Assembly: GCF_013030265.1 (NCBI RefSeq)
Contig: NZ_WPZQ01000002.1
Span: forward strand, 248,001 to 312,000
Source: Ruegeria arenilitoris
Lineage (GTDB): Bacteria > Pseudomonadota > Alphaproteobacteria > Rhodobacterales > Rhodobacteraceae
Length of the DNA stretch: 64,000 bases
Reading direction: 5' to 3'
Shown: positions 53,717-63,239 of the stretch, piece after piece
How positions within the stretch are numbered: the first letter of the stretch is position 1
How the letters are laid out: each line of letters begins with the position of its first letter
Notes under the pieces: generated by a model
Told to the model about the DNA's origin: nothing
What the model saw: only the letters and a program-made list of their open reading frames with translations
Databases searched by the model: none
Made by a program: the position numbers and the translations under genes

Positions 53717-55354
53717 TCAGTTCCCCGCACTCTCCATCTTACGATGTGCAACAACCTCTTCCAGCCAGCCCAGATGCATCTCGGGAACCGAGCTGAGCAG
53801 CAAGTCAGTATAGTCATCAAACGGCGGGCTCAGAACCTGCGATTTGGAACCATAGCGAACCACACGGCCCTGATACATCACGGCAATCGAGTCAGAGATT
53901 GCTTTGACCGTTGCGAGATCGTGAGTGATGAACAGATAGGCGACATCCTCAATCTTCTGCAGATCCAGCAGTAGCTTGAGAATACCGTCCGCCACCAGCG
54001 GATCGAGCGCCGAGGTAACCTCGTCGCAGATGATCATCTTTGGCTTCGCCGCCAGTGATCGCGCAATACAGACACGCTGTTTCTGGCCACCGGACAGTTC
54101 CGCCGGATAGCGGTCCATGAACTTTTCACCCAGTTCGATCTCATCCAGCAATTCGATGATCCGCTTTCGCTTCTCAGCGCCGCGCATACCGAAATAGAAC
54201 TCCAGCGGGCGGCCGATGATCGTGCCAACCGTCTGACGCGGATTCATCGCTACGTCAGCCATCTGGTAAATCATCTGCAGCTCGCGCAGGTCCTCGCGGG
54301 TACGTCCGGCCAGATCGGGTGAGAGTTTGCGGCCGGCGAAGGTGATCTCACCATCGCGTGGAGGCAGCAGCCCTGTGATCACCCGTGCAAGCGTTGATTT
54401 ACCCGAACCGGATTCCCCCACAACCGCCAGCGTCTGCCCCGGATGAAGCTCGACATTGACGTTGTGCAGCACATCGAAGTTCAGCCCTTTGTAGCGTGCG
54501 GTGATCCCGTCAACGCTCAACACCGGTTCAGGCGTCGGCTTTTTCTCTTCGTGCTCGATCGAGCGGACCGAGACCAGTGCCTTGGTATACTCTTCCTGTG
54601 GGTTGTTGATGATCTGATCGGTGTGGCCGTATTCGACGGTGTTACCCATCCGCAGAACCATGATGTCATCGCTCACCTGCGCAACGACCGCGAGGTCATG
54701 CGTGATATAGAGCGCGGCAACACCAGTATCTGCGATAGCCTCTTTGATCGCCATCAGAACGTCGATCTGAGTGGTAACGTCCAACGCTGTGGTGGGTTCA
54801 TCGAACACAACCAGATCAGGCTCGGGACACAGAGCCAGCGCTGTCATGCAACGCTGCAGCTGACCACCCGAAACCTGGTGCGGGTAGCGATCACCGATAT
54901 TGTCCGGATCAGGCAGGCCCAGCTTGGCAAAGAGTTCCCGCGCGCGGGCTTCAGCCTCCTTGCGCGAGAATTTCTTGTGCTCGACGGCCGCTTCGACAAC
55001 CTGATCCATGATCTTCTTGGCCGGGTTGAATGATGCCGCGGCGGATTGCGAGACATAGGTCACCTCACCGCCACGCAGATTGCGAATATCCCCCAAAGAA
55101 GACTTCATGATATCGCGACCGTTCACCCAGACTTCGCCACCGGTAATCTTCACACCACCGCGGCCATAGGCCATCGAGGCCAGACCGATGGTGGATTTAC
55201 CGGCTCCGGATTCACCGATCAGTCCCAGCACCTTGCCGCGCTCGAGGTCAAAGCTGACCCCGTGCACGATTTCGATGTCATGGGGCTTCTCGCCCGGCGG
55301 ATAAACGGTCGCACCGATTTTGAGGTCACGGACCTTGAGAAGGGTATCACTCAT
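53717..55354 (-). CDS. Peptide-type ABC importer, fused double ATP-binding protein
   Basis: A 545-residue fusion of two ABC ATPases (DppD plus DppF type). First domain: Walker A GLIGESGAGKSTIGLA (about 39), signature VSGGQLQRCMTALAL (about 165), Walker B VVFDEPTTALD. Second domain: Walker A AVVGESGSGKSTLARVI (about 312), signature LSGGQKQRVCIARSL (about 435), Walker B IICDEVTSALD. It overlaps the permease gene by 4 bases (ATGA). The fusion makes one subunit do the work of two. Confidence 0.93.
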   Translation of the reverse strand: MSDTLLKVRDLKIGATVYPPGEKPHDIEIVHGVSFDLERGKVLGLIGESGAGKSTIGLASMAYGRGGVKITGGEVWVNGRDIMKSSLGDIRNLRGGEVTYVSQSAAASFNPAKKIMDQVVEAAVEHKKFSRKEAEARARELFAKLGLPDPDNIGDRYPHQVSGGQLQRCMTALALCPEPDLVVFDEPTTALDVTTQIDVLMAIKEAIADTGVAALYITHDLAVVAQVSDDIMVLRMGNTVEYGHTDQIINNPQEEYTKALVSVRSIEHEEKKPTPEPVLSVDGITARYKGLNFDVLHNVNVELHPGQTLAVVGESGSGKSTLARVITGLLPPRDGEITFAGRKLSPDLAGRTREDLRELQMIYQMADVAMNPRQTVGTIIGRPLEFYFGMRGAEKRKRIIELLDEIELGEKFMDRYPAELSGGQKQRVCIARSLAAKPKMIICDEVTSALDPLVADGILKLLLDLQKIEDVAYLFITHDLATVKAISDSIAVMYQGRVVRYGSKSQVLSPPFDDYTDLLLSSVPEMHLGWLEEVVAHRKMESAGN

Positions 55355-56166
55355 CCCCGACCTCCTTTCAGCGATGTGGTGCGGTTCAGGATCCAGTCAG
55401 CCACAAGGTTGACCGAGATCGCCAACGTTGCGATGGCGACAGCAGGGTAGAGGGCCGCGCCAATGCCGTAGACGATGCCGTCCTTGTTTTCCTTCACAAT
55501 ACCGCCCCAGTCGGCCAGCGGCGGCTGAACGCCCAAACCCAGGAACGACAGGGTGGAGACAAACAGAACCATGAAGATGAACCGCAGGCCCAGCTCAGCC
55601 ACCAGAGGCGACAGTGCGTTGGGCAGGATCTCGCGGAAGATGATCCAGGTCTGACCTTCACCACGCAGTTTAGCGGCTTCGACATAGTCCATTACCGCGA
55701 TATCCACCGCGACCGCGCGGGCCAGACGATAGACGCGCGTGGCGTCCAGAAGGCCCATGACGACGATCAGTACCGGGATGGTCACCGGTACCATCGCCAG
55801 AACCACCAGCGCGGTAATCAGCGACGGAATCGACATGATCAGGTCAACCGTCCGCGACATGACCTGATCGGCCCAACCGCCTAGAACCGCGGCCAGAAAG
55901 CCAAGGATCGAGCCAGTTACAAAGCTGAGGATCGTTGCGGCCGTGGCGATGAAGATCGTTGTGCGTCCGCCGTAGATCATGCGGCTGAGAAGATCGCGTC
56001 CGATGTTGTCAGTGCCCAGCCAGAACTGTGAACTGGATGGTTCCCAGACATCGCCGACGACCTCGGCCATTCCGTAAGGGGCCAGCAGAGGCGCAAATAC
56101 CGCGATGATGAAGTAAAGGCCTGTGAACGCCAGTCCGATCATTGCAGAGATAGGTATGTTCTTCAT
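55351..56166 (-). CDS. Peptide-type ABC importer, permease (DppC-like)
   Basis: A 271-residue inner-membrane protein with an N-terminal helix (IGLAFTGLYFIIAVFAPLLA) and a BPD_transp_1 core. The segment LGTDNIGRDLLSRMIYGGRT (about 52) and the ATPase-contact loop YVEAAKLRGEGQTWIIFREI near residue 160 are typical of DppC/OppC. It starts 4 bases before the end of the DppB-like gene and overlaps the ATPase gene by 4 bases, so the four are a tight operon. Confidence 0.93.
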   Translation of the reverse strand: MKNIPISAMIGLAFTGLYFIIAVFAPLLAPYGMAEVVGDVWEPSSSQFWLGTDNIGRDLLSRMIYGGRTTIFIATAATILSFVTGSILGFLAAVLGGWADQVMSRTVDLIMSIPSLITALVVLAMVPVTIPVLIVVMGLLDATRVYRLARAVAVDIAVMDYVEAAKLRGEGQTWIIFREILPNALSPLVAELGLRFIFMVLFVSTLSFLGLGVQPPLADWGGIVKENKDGIVYGIGAALYPAVAIATLAISVNLVADWILNRTTSLKGGRG

Positions 56167-57119
56167 TTCGGATGCCTCAGCCTTGGGTTGGCCAGAATGG
56201 CAACGATGTCTGCAATCATGTTCAGTCCGATATAGATGGCGGCAAAGATCACACCACAGGCCAGAACCACCGGAACATCACGTTTGGTCACGTGGTCCAC
56301 CAGATACTGTCCCATACCGGGATAGACGAACACCACTTCGACGACGACGACGCCGACCACCAGATAGGCAAGGTTCAGCATGACAACGTTGACGATCGGG
56401 GCAATCGCGTTCGGGAAAGCGTGACGGTAGATGACCTTGAAATTGCTGAGACCTTTGAGTTCAGCAGTTTCGACATAAGCCGATTGCATCACGTTCAGGA
56501 TCGCGGCGCGGGTCATCCGCATCATATGCGCCAGAACAACCATGGTCAGAACGATCACCGGCAGGGCGATCGCGTTCAGTTTCTGTCCGAACGACATGCT
56601 GTCGTTGATCATAGCCAGAGGCGAGAACATGCCCAGCTTCACCGCGATGAAGTAAACCAGGACATAGCCGATCAGAAATTCGGGGATCGAGATCGTGGTG
56701 AGTGTGACTGCCGAGATCAGCTTGTCAGGCCAGCGGTTACGATAGCGCACGGCCAGCAGACCAAGGAAAATGGCCAATGGAACCGATACGATAGCGGCCC
56801 AGAATGCCAGGAAAAGAGTGTTGCCCAGACGGCTGCCAACGGATTCGGCAATGTCCAGTCTGTTGGTGAGGGATTGGCCCAGATCACCCTGGACGATTCC
56901 GCCCAGCCATTCAAAATAGCGCGTCAGAGCGGGACGATTGAGGCCCATTTCTTCGCGTAGGTTCGCTAGGGCTTCGGGGGTTGCGGACTGGCCCAGGACG
57001 GCTTGCGCTGCGTCTCCGGGAAGGGCTTCGGTCAGGCCAAAAATCAGGGCCGAAGCGCCAAACAAGAGCAGGAGTCCCAGCGCTAAGCGCTGGAACACCA
57101 GTTTGATGATTGGATGCAT
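56163..57119 (-). CDS. Peptide-type ABC importer, permease (DppB-like)
   Basis: A 318-residue inner-membrane protein with six helices. The start MHPIIKLVFQRLALGLLLLF and the periplasmic segment GDAAQAVLGQSATPEALANL are typical of DppB/OppB, as is the EAA loop YVETAELKGLSNFKVIYRHA near residue 215. It follows the binding protein by 15 bases and overlaps the DppC-like gene by 4. Confidence 0.93.
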   Translation of the reverse strand: MHPIIKLVFQRLALGLLLLFGASALIFGLTEALPGDAAQAVLGQSATPEALANLREEMGLNRPALTRYFEWLGGIVQGDLGQSLTNRLDIAESVGSRLGNTLFLAFWAAIVSVPLAIFLGLLAVRYRNRWPDKLISAVTLTTISIPEFLIGYVLVYFIAVKLGMFSPLAMINDSMSFGQKLNAIALPVIVLTMVVLAHMMRMTRAAILNVMQSAYVETAELKGLSNFKVIYRHAFPNAIAPIVNVVMLNLAYLVVGVVVVEVVFVYPGMGQYLVDHVTKRDVPVVLACGVIFAAIYIGLNMIADIVAILANPRLRHPK

Positions 57120-57134
57120 ATGTCAGGATCCGTA

Positions 57135-58718
57135 TCAGACGAACCACATCTTACGCGAAACCTGACCGTTCATCAGTTCGCCGTTGGGATCGGTGTCCCA
57201 TCCGTCCAGCTGGTTGCTGACAGCATCGACGAAGTCATTGAACATTGGGCAGATCAGACCACCGTTGTCACGCAACATCATACCCATCTGAGAGTAGATG
57301 CCTTTGCGCTTGTCGGAGTCCAGTTCGGCGCGTGCAGCGAACAGCATGTCGTCGAACTCTTTGACTTTGAAACGAGTGTCGTTCCAGTCGGCTGTCGACA
57401 GATAGGCAGTTGCGTACATCTGGTCCTGAACCGGACGGCCACCCCAGTACGATGCACAGAACGGCTGAACGTTCCAGACTTCGGACCAGTAACCATCGTT
57501 AGGCTCGCGCTCGATTTCCAGCGGAATGCCGGCCTGAGCAGCGGTCTGCTGGAACAGGGCTGCAGCATCCACCGCACCCGGGAATGCACCGTCTGCGGTG
57601 CGCAGGATGATCGGCGATCCGTCATGGCCGGACTTTTTATAGTGCTCTGCCGCTTTTTCGATGCTGAACTCGCGCTGCGGGATCGTCTCATCAAACAGCG
57701 GGTAGGCCGCGTTGATGGGCATGTCGTTTCCGACCGAGCCGTAGCCGCGCAGAATCTTCTCAACCATCTCTTCACGGTTGATGGCGTATTTCAGAGCGGT
57801 ACGCAGTTCATTGTTGTCGAATGGTGCGGTATCGCAGTGCATGATGAACACATAGTGACCACGGCCCGGTGTGGACTGCACGGTCAGTGTCGGTGCGCGC
57901 GAAAGCAGATCGGCAACTTTTGGTTCAATACGGTTGGCCATCTGAACCTGACCAGACTGCAGAGCTGCAGTACGTGCCGTGGTGTCGTTGATCACAACGT
58001 TCTCAACACTGTCGAAGTGACCGTAGTCGCTCCAATGGTTTTCGAACTTGCTGAACAGGTGACGTACACCCGGCTCATCAACTTCCAGCTTGTATGGGCC
58101 TGTGCCGATACCCGCAGCAGGGTTGTCCATGCCACCATCAGGCTGAATGATCAGGTGATAGTCAGCCATCAGATAGGGCAGGTCGGCGTTCGGCTCGGTC
58201 AATGTGACCTGGAAGTTGTTGCCATCGGCCTTCATCGACTCGATGCCCTTCATGATGCCCAGGGCACCGGACTTGGAGTCTTCGTTCGAGTGGCGTTCCA
58301 TGGTTTTCAGCACGTCTTCGCTGGTCATGGTTTTGCCGTTGTGGAATTCGACACCGTCACGCAGCTTGAAGGTCCAGACCTTCGCGTCGGCGCTGCCTTC
58401 CACGCTTTCGGCCAGACGTGCTTCGATGGTTCCGTCCGGAGCAACTTCGACCAGCGTGTCGCCGAAGTGGCGGCCGTTCATGTATGGAACCGAGCTTGCA
58501 TAAGTCGCCGGGTCCAGCGAGTTGGTCGACTCACCGCCTTGCAGACCCAGTTTCAGGTCGCCGCCCTTTTTCGGGCCCGCCGCACGCGCGGCGTCGGCAA
58601 ACATTGTGCTGGCCATGGCAGCGGAAACGCCGAGCGCGGCGGCCTTGCCCATGAATTCGCGGCGGGTCATTTTGCCTGCCGTGACCTGACCAGTCATGTG
58701 AGTGAGTTGTTCTTTCAT
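57135..58718 (-). CDS. Peptide-type ABC importer, solute-binding protein (family 5), Tat signal
   Basis: A 527-residue periplasmic binding protein of the DppA/OppA family. The N-terminus has a twin-arginine signal (KMTRREFMGKAAALGVSAA, about residues 16-34), then the family region DLKLGLQGGESTNSLDPATY near 52, EARLAESVEGSADAKVWTFKL near 100 and the conserved NDTTARTAALQSGQVQMANR near 235. GGGAG lies 8 bases before the ATG. The substrate is unknown; family members bind peptides, opines, nickel-chelates and other small molecules. Confidence 0.93.
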   Translation of the reverse strand: MKEQLTHMTGQVTAGKMTRREFMGKAAALGVSAAMASTMFADAARAAGPKKGGDLKLGLQGGESTNSLDPATYASSVPYMNGRHFGDTLVEVAPDGTIEARLAESVEGSADAKVWTFKLRDGVEFHNGKTMTSEDVLKTMERHSNEDSKSGALGIMKGIESMKADGNNFQVTLTEPNADLPYLMADYHLIIQPDGGMDNPAAGIGTGPYKLEVDEPGVRHLFSKFENHWSDYGHFDSVENVVINDTTARTAALQSGQVQMANRIEPKVADLLSRAPTLTVQSTPGRGHYVFIMHCDTAPFDNNELRTALKYAINREEMVEKILRGYGSVGNDMPINAAYPLFDETIPQREFSIEKAAEHYKKSGHDGSPIILRTADGAFPGAVDAAALFQQTAAQAGIPLEIEREPNDGYWSEVWNVQPFCASYWGGRPVQDQMYATAYLSTADWNDTRFKVKEFDDMLFAARAELDSDKRKGIYSQMGMMLRDNGGLICPMFNDFVDAVSNQLDGWDTDPNGELMNGQVSRKMWFV

Positions 58719-58842
58719 CCAAGGATCTCCCAGTTGATAGTGTTTATGCCCTTGGCGGGCTTTTTATTGACGCGTGAGTCAACGTTGGCGTATTTCGGCC
58801 GACCGGGCAAGGTTTAATGTCCTGCCTTTTGGTCGCCGGAAA

Positions 58843-60837
58843 TTACATCAGCTTACGTGCTACGGTGTCCTCCTTGGTTGTCGAAAACACCAACACATCA
58901 TTTTCAAAGGCATTTATTGTTGCACGAAGATGAAAATTCTCGGTGTCGGACCACATTTCGCAGCTGGTATTGGTTTTCAGGCTTAGATTGCCGCGTTTCT
59001 GTTCCTGAGTCCAATCACAGGCACCTCGTGCGGAAAGAGGGTCATCCGGGTGAATCGTCCAGATTTCTTGAGCAGATCCACCACTGACCAAGCCATGATC
59101 GCAATCTTCAACCAGTCCAAAGTCATCCTCGATAATGAGTTTGACTTCTCCGGTGTTCATATCGGTTTCCACGCGGCGTGAATTGGCAGAATCGCGAAGT
59201 GTTTTGATCTTCCAGGGCTCTTCGGCATCCGGTGGCGGAAATGCACATTCGTCCGATATTGCCGTTTCTCGTCGCGGAATTGTGATCTCGCCTTCGGTCA
59301 GGTGCAGCTCTGCTGTCTCTGGTGATGGCCATATCAGTGGCCAGTAGGCACTTGAAACGGCAACGCGCAGACGATGCCCCTTTGGAACTCGATAAGCGAT
59401 CTGATCCAGATCCAGTTCAATTTCATATATCTCGCCCGGGGTGAGCGAGGCCGGGTCGGAATGGCTGTCACGATGGGACAGATTCAACACACCGTAGGTG
59501 ATTCTTGTCGACGCCCCATCGGGATGGACATGGTTCAACCGCACCGCAATTTGCGCTTGCGCCTTGTCTGAACTGACCTTGAGGCGGATACGCGGCGCGC
59601 CGACGATGTCCATGTCATTGTCCAATGGCGAGCTGTCAAAACAGGCTGACAAAGAATCATCAGCCCGCTGGTCGCCCGGCAGATCCGGGCCCAGCCAGAT
59701 GGCGCAATACTCTCCGCCATCCATACCGCAATGGTGAGGTGAGCGAATGCGTGCACTCAACGAACCACTATCGCCCAACCCGGCATCTGTCAGAGACATG
59801 GTCACCTTCGGCAGATGAGACGTTGCTCCCGATGCTTCGGCCACCCAGCGGCCGGGGCGTTCTGCATACCAGCGGGCAGGGCGCACGCCATCCATCAGGT
59901 AGGCTCGGTAATCCGGATCATCGGCCACCCCGGTGTCCAGACCTTTCAGCCAATGGTCCCACCACCGAAGTGCTTCCTGCAGGAACCCAATCCTTGGTTC
60001 GGGTACTGCAAAGTGTGGGTATTTATGCACCCAAGGGCCAACGATCCCCTTTGCTGGGGCTTCCAACTGCTCAACCAGCAACGGAACAGTGTTCTTGTAG
60101 GCGTCACCCCATCCACCAACGGCAAGCGTTGCCGCCTGGATCGCCGAAAAATCCTCGCAGACTGATCCATGCTGCCAGTACTCATCACGTGCCTGATGCC
60201 GCAACCAGACGGAGGGCAGGAACGGTTCATTCTCAAGACGGTCCAGCCACAGTTCGCGCCAGTTCGACCGAAGCTCCGGATCGGGTGCACGTGAGGAATA
60301 GGACCACATGGTGGCCCCCCAGCCGAGGTTTTCGTTCAAAAGACATCCACCCTTGTAGTGGATGTCATCCGCGTACCGATCTGCCGTCGAGCAGAGTGTA
60401 ATAATAGCCTTGAGCGGGTCGGGGCGCATCGCGGCCACTTGCAATGCGTTAAAGCCACCCCAGCTGATTCCCATCATGCCGATGGATCCGCTGCACCAGG
60501 GTTGTTGTGACAGCCACTCGATGACCTCGACAGCATCATCCAGCTCCTGCTGGGTGTACTCGTCTTCCATCAGCCCTTCGCTGTCGCCATTGCCACGCAT
60601 GTCAACGCGGATGCAGGCATAGCCACGTTTGGCAAACCAGGGATGAGTAAGCGCATCTCGCGCTGTCGTGCCATCACGCTTTCGATAGGGCAGATACTCA
60701 AGAATGGCGGGAACAGGGGACTGTTCAGCATCGGTTGGCCGCCAGACACGAGCCGACAAGCGGCAACCATCGGAAAGCCGGATACCTAAGTCAGGGATTT
60801 CTTTTATGTCGCAGAGCGAATTCGGTGCGCGCGTCAT
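58843..60837 (-). CDS. CocE/NonD family hydrolase
   Basis: An alpha/beta hydrolase of 664 residues related to cocaine esterase and X-Pro dipeptidyl peptidase. The catalytic Ser is in IGMMGISWGGFNALQVAAM (about 123), the His in GIVGPWVHKYPHFA (about 262), and a C-terminal jelly-roll domain (from about 400, with IVGAPRIRLKVSSDKAQAQI) follows. No signal peptide is seen, so hydrolysis is cytoplasmic. It lies between the glycerate-kinase-like gene and the peptide-type ABC importer, all on the same strand, which suggests that imported ester or amide compounds are cleaved here. Confidence 0.9.
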   Translation of the reverse strand: MTRAPNSLCDIKEIPDLGIRLSDGCRLSARVWRPTDAEQSPVPAILEYLPYRKRDGTTARDALTHPWFAKRGYACIRVDMRGNGDSEGLMEDEYTQQELDDAVEVIEWLSQQPWCSGSIGMMGISWGGFNALQVAAMRPDPLKAIITLCSTADRYADDIHYKGGCLLNENLGWGATMWSYSSRAPDPELRSNWRELWLDRLENEPFLPSVWLRHQARDEYWQHGSVCEDFSAIQAATLAVGGWGDAYKNTVPLLVEQLEAPAKGIVGPWVHKYPHFAVPEPRIGFLQEALRWWDHWLKGLDTGVADDPDYRAYLMDGVRPARWYAERPGRWVAEASGATSHLPKVTMSLTDAGLGDSGSLSARIRSPHHCGMDGGEYCAIWLGPDLPGDQRADDSLSACFDSSPLDNDMDIVGAPRIRLKVSSDKAQAQIAVRLNHVHPDGASTRITYGVLNLSHRDSHSDPASLTPGEIYEIELDLDQIAYRVPKGHRLRVAVSSAYWPLIWPSPETAELHLTEGEITIPRRETAISDECAFPPPDAEEPWKIKTLRDSANSRRVETDMNTGEVKLIIEDDFGLVEDCDHGLVSGGSAQEIWTIHPDDPLSARGACDWTQEQKRGNLSLKTNTSCEMWSDTENFHLRATINAFENDVLVFSTTKEDTVARKLM

Positions 60838-60888
60838 TTGTTCAGTCTCGGGTTGTTTGCCATGTTCTTGAAGGGTAAAAACGTCAAT

Positions 60889-61992
60889 CTAACCCCTTAT
60901 AGCGACAATGAGGTCCATAACATTGGTGCCAGTCGGACCTGTCACCAACAGGGCGCCAGCCTGATCCAGAAAGCTCCCGCTGTCCGCTCGGTTCAGGGCG
61001 CTCACAGCACCCTCAGCCCATGTGGTGCCATCGATAATTGCGCCTGCAGCAGAGGTTGGGCCATCGGTGCCATCCGTTCCTCCGATTACGACCGTAATGT
61101 CCTCGCAGCTCGCAATCTCACGGGCCAGCGCCAGCCCCAACGCTTGATTGCGGCCACCGCGACCCGGTTTGTCTGGCAACGTGACTGTTGGTTCGCCGCC
61201 AAAGATCATTGCTCCGGGTTCCATATTGCGAATTTGCGCACCAATCTTGGCGGCAATTGCCAAATAGTCGTCGTGTAATGCTTCTTCGTTCAGATGAACC
61301 GCGTAGCCAGCTTCTTGCGCCGCATCCGCCGCATCGGCCCGAGCATGGGCGTTTGAGGCGATAATGGATGCGGTTGCCTGAAATGCAGGTGTATCGGGCA
61401 GGGCTCCGATTCCGGAGCCGATCACATACAAGTCGTCGCCCGGAACATCAGATATCGCCAGAACAGTGACCCGTTTGCCAGAGAAACGTGACAGCAGGCC
61501 GCTTCCCTTGATCTGCGATATTTTGCGCCTTTCAGCATTCATCGCGTGAATGTCTAAGCCTTTGGACAACAGATCCTTATTCAGCGCCGCAAGATCATCA
61601 AGGGTTTTGCCCGGGACCAGATCTTCGGCCAATGACGAAGCACCTCCTGAGACGAGTAACAGCAAGTGCTCTTCCTGACCCATCGCCTCAACGGCTTCGC
61701 GCAATGCACGACCTCCGGTAAGGCTCCGTGCGTCGGGCACAGGATGGGATGCTTCAATCAACTGGACGTGCGAAGGCAGATCATCAGCATGTCCATCCTT
61801 GGTGACGACCAAGGTTGGGACCTGTCCAAAGTGATCCAATGCAGCGCTGGCCATCGCCGCAGCGGGTTTGCCAACAGCCAGAATGCGATCGGGCTTCGGT
61901 ACAGGACCCAAGGCCTTTTGGGTCGCGTTGTATCCGTCGACAGCCGCGACACCGGCCTTCCAGATCTCTACGGCTTGCGTTGCTTGTGTCAT
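60889..61992 (-). CDS. Glycerate 2-kinase family protein (DUF4147/MOFRL)
   Basis: A 367-residue kinase of the glycerate 2-kinase (GckA/TtuD) type, forming 2-phosphoglycerate from D-glycerate and ATP. The N-domain has ILAVGKPAAAMASAALDHF (about 37) and LLLVSGGASSLAEDL (about 109); the C-terminal MOFRL region has GGEPTVTLPDKPGRGGRNQA (about 267) and VIGGTDGTDGPTSAAGAI (about 305). The ATG shares a base with the dtd stop (TAATG), so it is coupled to dtd. The CocE hydrolase follows 51 bases downstream. Whether glycerate is truly the substrate is inferred. Confidence 0.88.
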   Translation of the reverse strand: MTQATQAVEIWKAGVAAVDGYNATQKALGPVPKPDRILAVGKPAAAMASAALDHFGQVPTLVVTKDGHADDLPSHVQLIEASHPVPDARSLTGGRALREAVEAMGQEEHLLLLVSGGASSLAEDLVPGKTLDDLAALNKDLLSKGLDIHAMNAERRKISQIKGSGLLSRFSGKRVTVLAISDVPGDDLYVIGSGIGALPDTPAFQATASIIASNAHARADAADAAQEAGYAVHLNEEALHDDYLAIAAKIGAQIRNMEPGAMIFGGEPTVTLPDKPGRGGRNQALGLALAREIASCEDITVVIGGTDGTDGPTSAAGAIIDGTTWAEGAVSALNRADSGSFLDQAGALLVTGPTGTNVMDLIVAIRG

Positions 61993-62429
61993 TAACTTTC
62001 CATCCAGATTGTCACTGGCCCGTCATTGACCAGTTCTACTGCCATATCGGCACCAAACTCCCCGGTCTCGACGGGCACGCCGAGGGCGGCCAGTTGCCGA
62101 GCGAATGTTTCGTAAAGATGTTTGCCGGTTTCAGGCGGGGCGGCCGTGGCGAAGCCCGGTCGATTTCCCCGGGATGTATCCGCCGCCAGGGTGAATTGAC
62201 TGATCACCAATGCGGAACCGTTGATATCAAGTATCGACCGGTTCATTTTGCCGTTGTCGTCCTTGAAAATGCGAAGCTTGGAGATTTTCGCGGCGAGCTG
62301 TCCTGCCTTGGTCTCATCGTCTTCCTGCATCGCGCATACAAGGATCAGCAGCCCGGGGCCTGACCGTCCGATGACTGCCTCATCCACTGAAACTGATGCC
62401 TGAGTGATTCTTTGAATCAAGGCCCGCAT
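61992..62429 (-). CDS. dtd: D-aminoacyl-tRNA deacylase
   Basis: Removes D-amino acids mischarged on tRNA, a proofreading enzyme of 145 residues. The motif [17 protein letters not shown] (about 77) and the C-terminal [11 protein letters not shown], the Gly-cisPro motif region, are the family signatures. The start [17 protein letters not shown] matches DTD proteins. GAGGA precedes the ATG. It is the first gene of the run that continues into the glycerate-kinase-like and CocE genes. Confidence 0.96.
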   Translation of the reverse strand: MRALIQRITQASVSVDEAVIGRSGPGLLILVCAMQEDDETKAGQLAAKISKLRIFKDDNGKMNRSILDINGSALVISQFTLAADTSRGNRPGFATAAPPETGKHLYETFARQLAALGVPVETGEFGADMAVELVNDGPVTIWMES

Positions 62430-62463
62430 AGCTTGTCCTCACTTCGGGGGTTAGACGGGCGGA

Positions 62464-63132
62464 TTAACCGCGCCAATCGACAATCTCTTCCACTGATGCG
62501 CGCTCGGTTCGAAACGCGTTGGCAGGGTGCTCTGCGTCCGGGTAGCCAAAGGATATCGCACACAGGATCAGGCGATCATCCGGTATCTTAAAGTATCGGT
62601 GCAGAAACGGGCCATAAGCTGCGACAGCTGCCTGTGGGATTGTGGCGATTCCCAGTGCCTGAGCGGCAAGCGAAAAGGCTGTTACGAACCCGCCACAGTC
62701 CATTGCGCCGTACGCGCCCAATTCGGTAGGGCTCGAGATGATTGCACAATGCGGCGCTCCGAACAGAGAAAAATTCTCCATCATCTGCCTGGCCGATGCA
62801 GCGCGGTCGCCTTTTTCGATCCCGACGGCTTCATATAGTGCCCAGCCACAGGCACGTCGGCGATCCTGATAAACACCGGAATACGAGCTGGGGAATGGCA
62901 AGTCCGGGGCAGGGGTGCCTGTCGCGGCCTCAATCTGAAGTGCTTCACGGAATGTATCCGTGTCATCACCGCTGGTAACGACGACCTTCCAAGGCTGGGC
63001 GTTACACCAACTGGGAACACGCATCGCGCTGGACAGGATTTGTTCGATCTGAGCTTTGGGCACCGGATCGCGCTGAAAAGCGCGACAGGAATGGCGCTGA
63101 TCCAGAAGCAAATTCAAGGCTGCGAATGTCAC
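62464..63132 (-). CDS. Nitroreductase family protein
   Basis: FMN-dependent nitroreductase of 222 residues. The N-terminal DQRHSCRAFQRDPVPKAQI, PSWCNAQPWKVVVTSGDD (about 38) and AMDCGGFVTAFSLAAQALGI (about 143) match the family. It starts with GTG at 63132 with GGGAGG 6 bases upstream. It is separate from the shorter YdjA-like nitroreductase at 14.4 kb. Its substrate is unknown. Confidence 0.9.
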   Translation of the reverse strand: MTFAALNLLLDQRHSCRAFQRDPVPKAQIEQILSSAMRVPSWCNAQPWKVVVTSGDDTDTFREALQIEAATGTPAPDLPFPSSYSGVYQDRRRACGWALYEAVGIEKGDRAASARQMMENFSLFGAPHCAIISSPTELGAYGAMDCGGFVTAFSLAAQALGIATIPQAAVAAYGPFLHRYFKIPDDRLILCAISFGYPDAEHPANAFRTERASVEEIVDWRG

Positions 63133-63239
63133 GGATGGCCTCCCCCCAATCCAACGCGCGGCAGGATGGAGGTGACATTTGAGATGTGCAAGGGGCTAAG
63201 TGACCGAAACCCTAGCTGATGTGTTTCGGTCGTCGGAGG

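Noticed and set aside
57114..58817. Long open frame (567 codons) antisense to the peptide-binding protein gene
   Set aside because: The sense strand encodes a complete family-5 binding protein with Tat signal; the antisense frame has no motif or SD.
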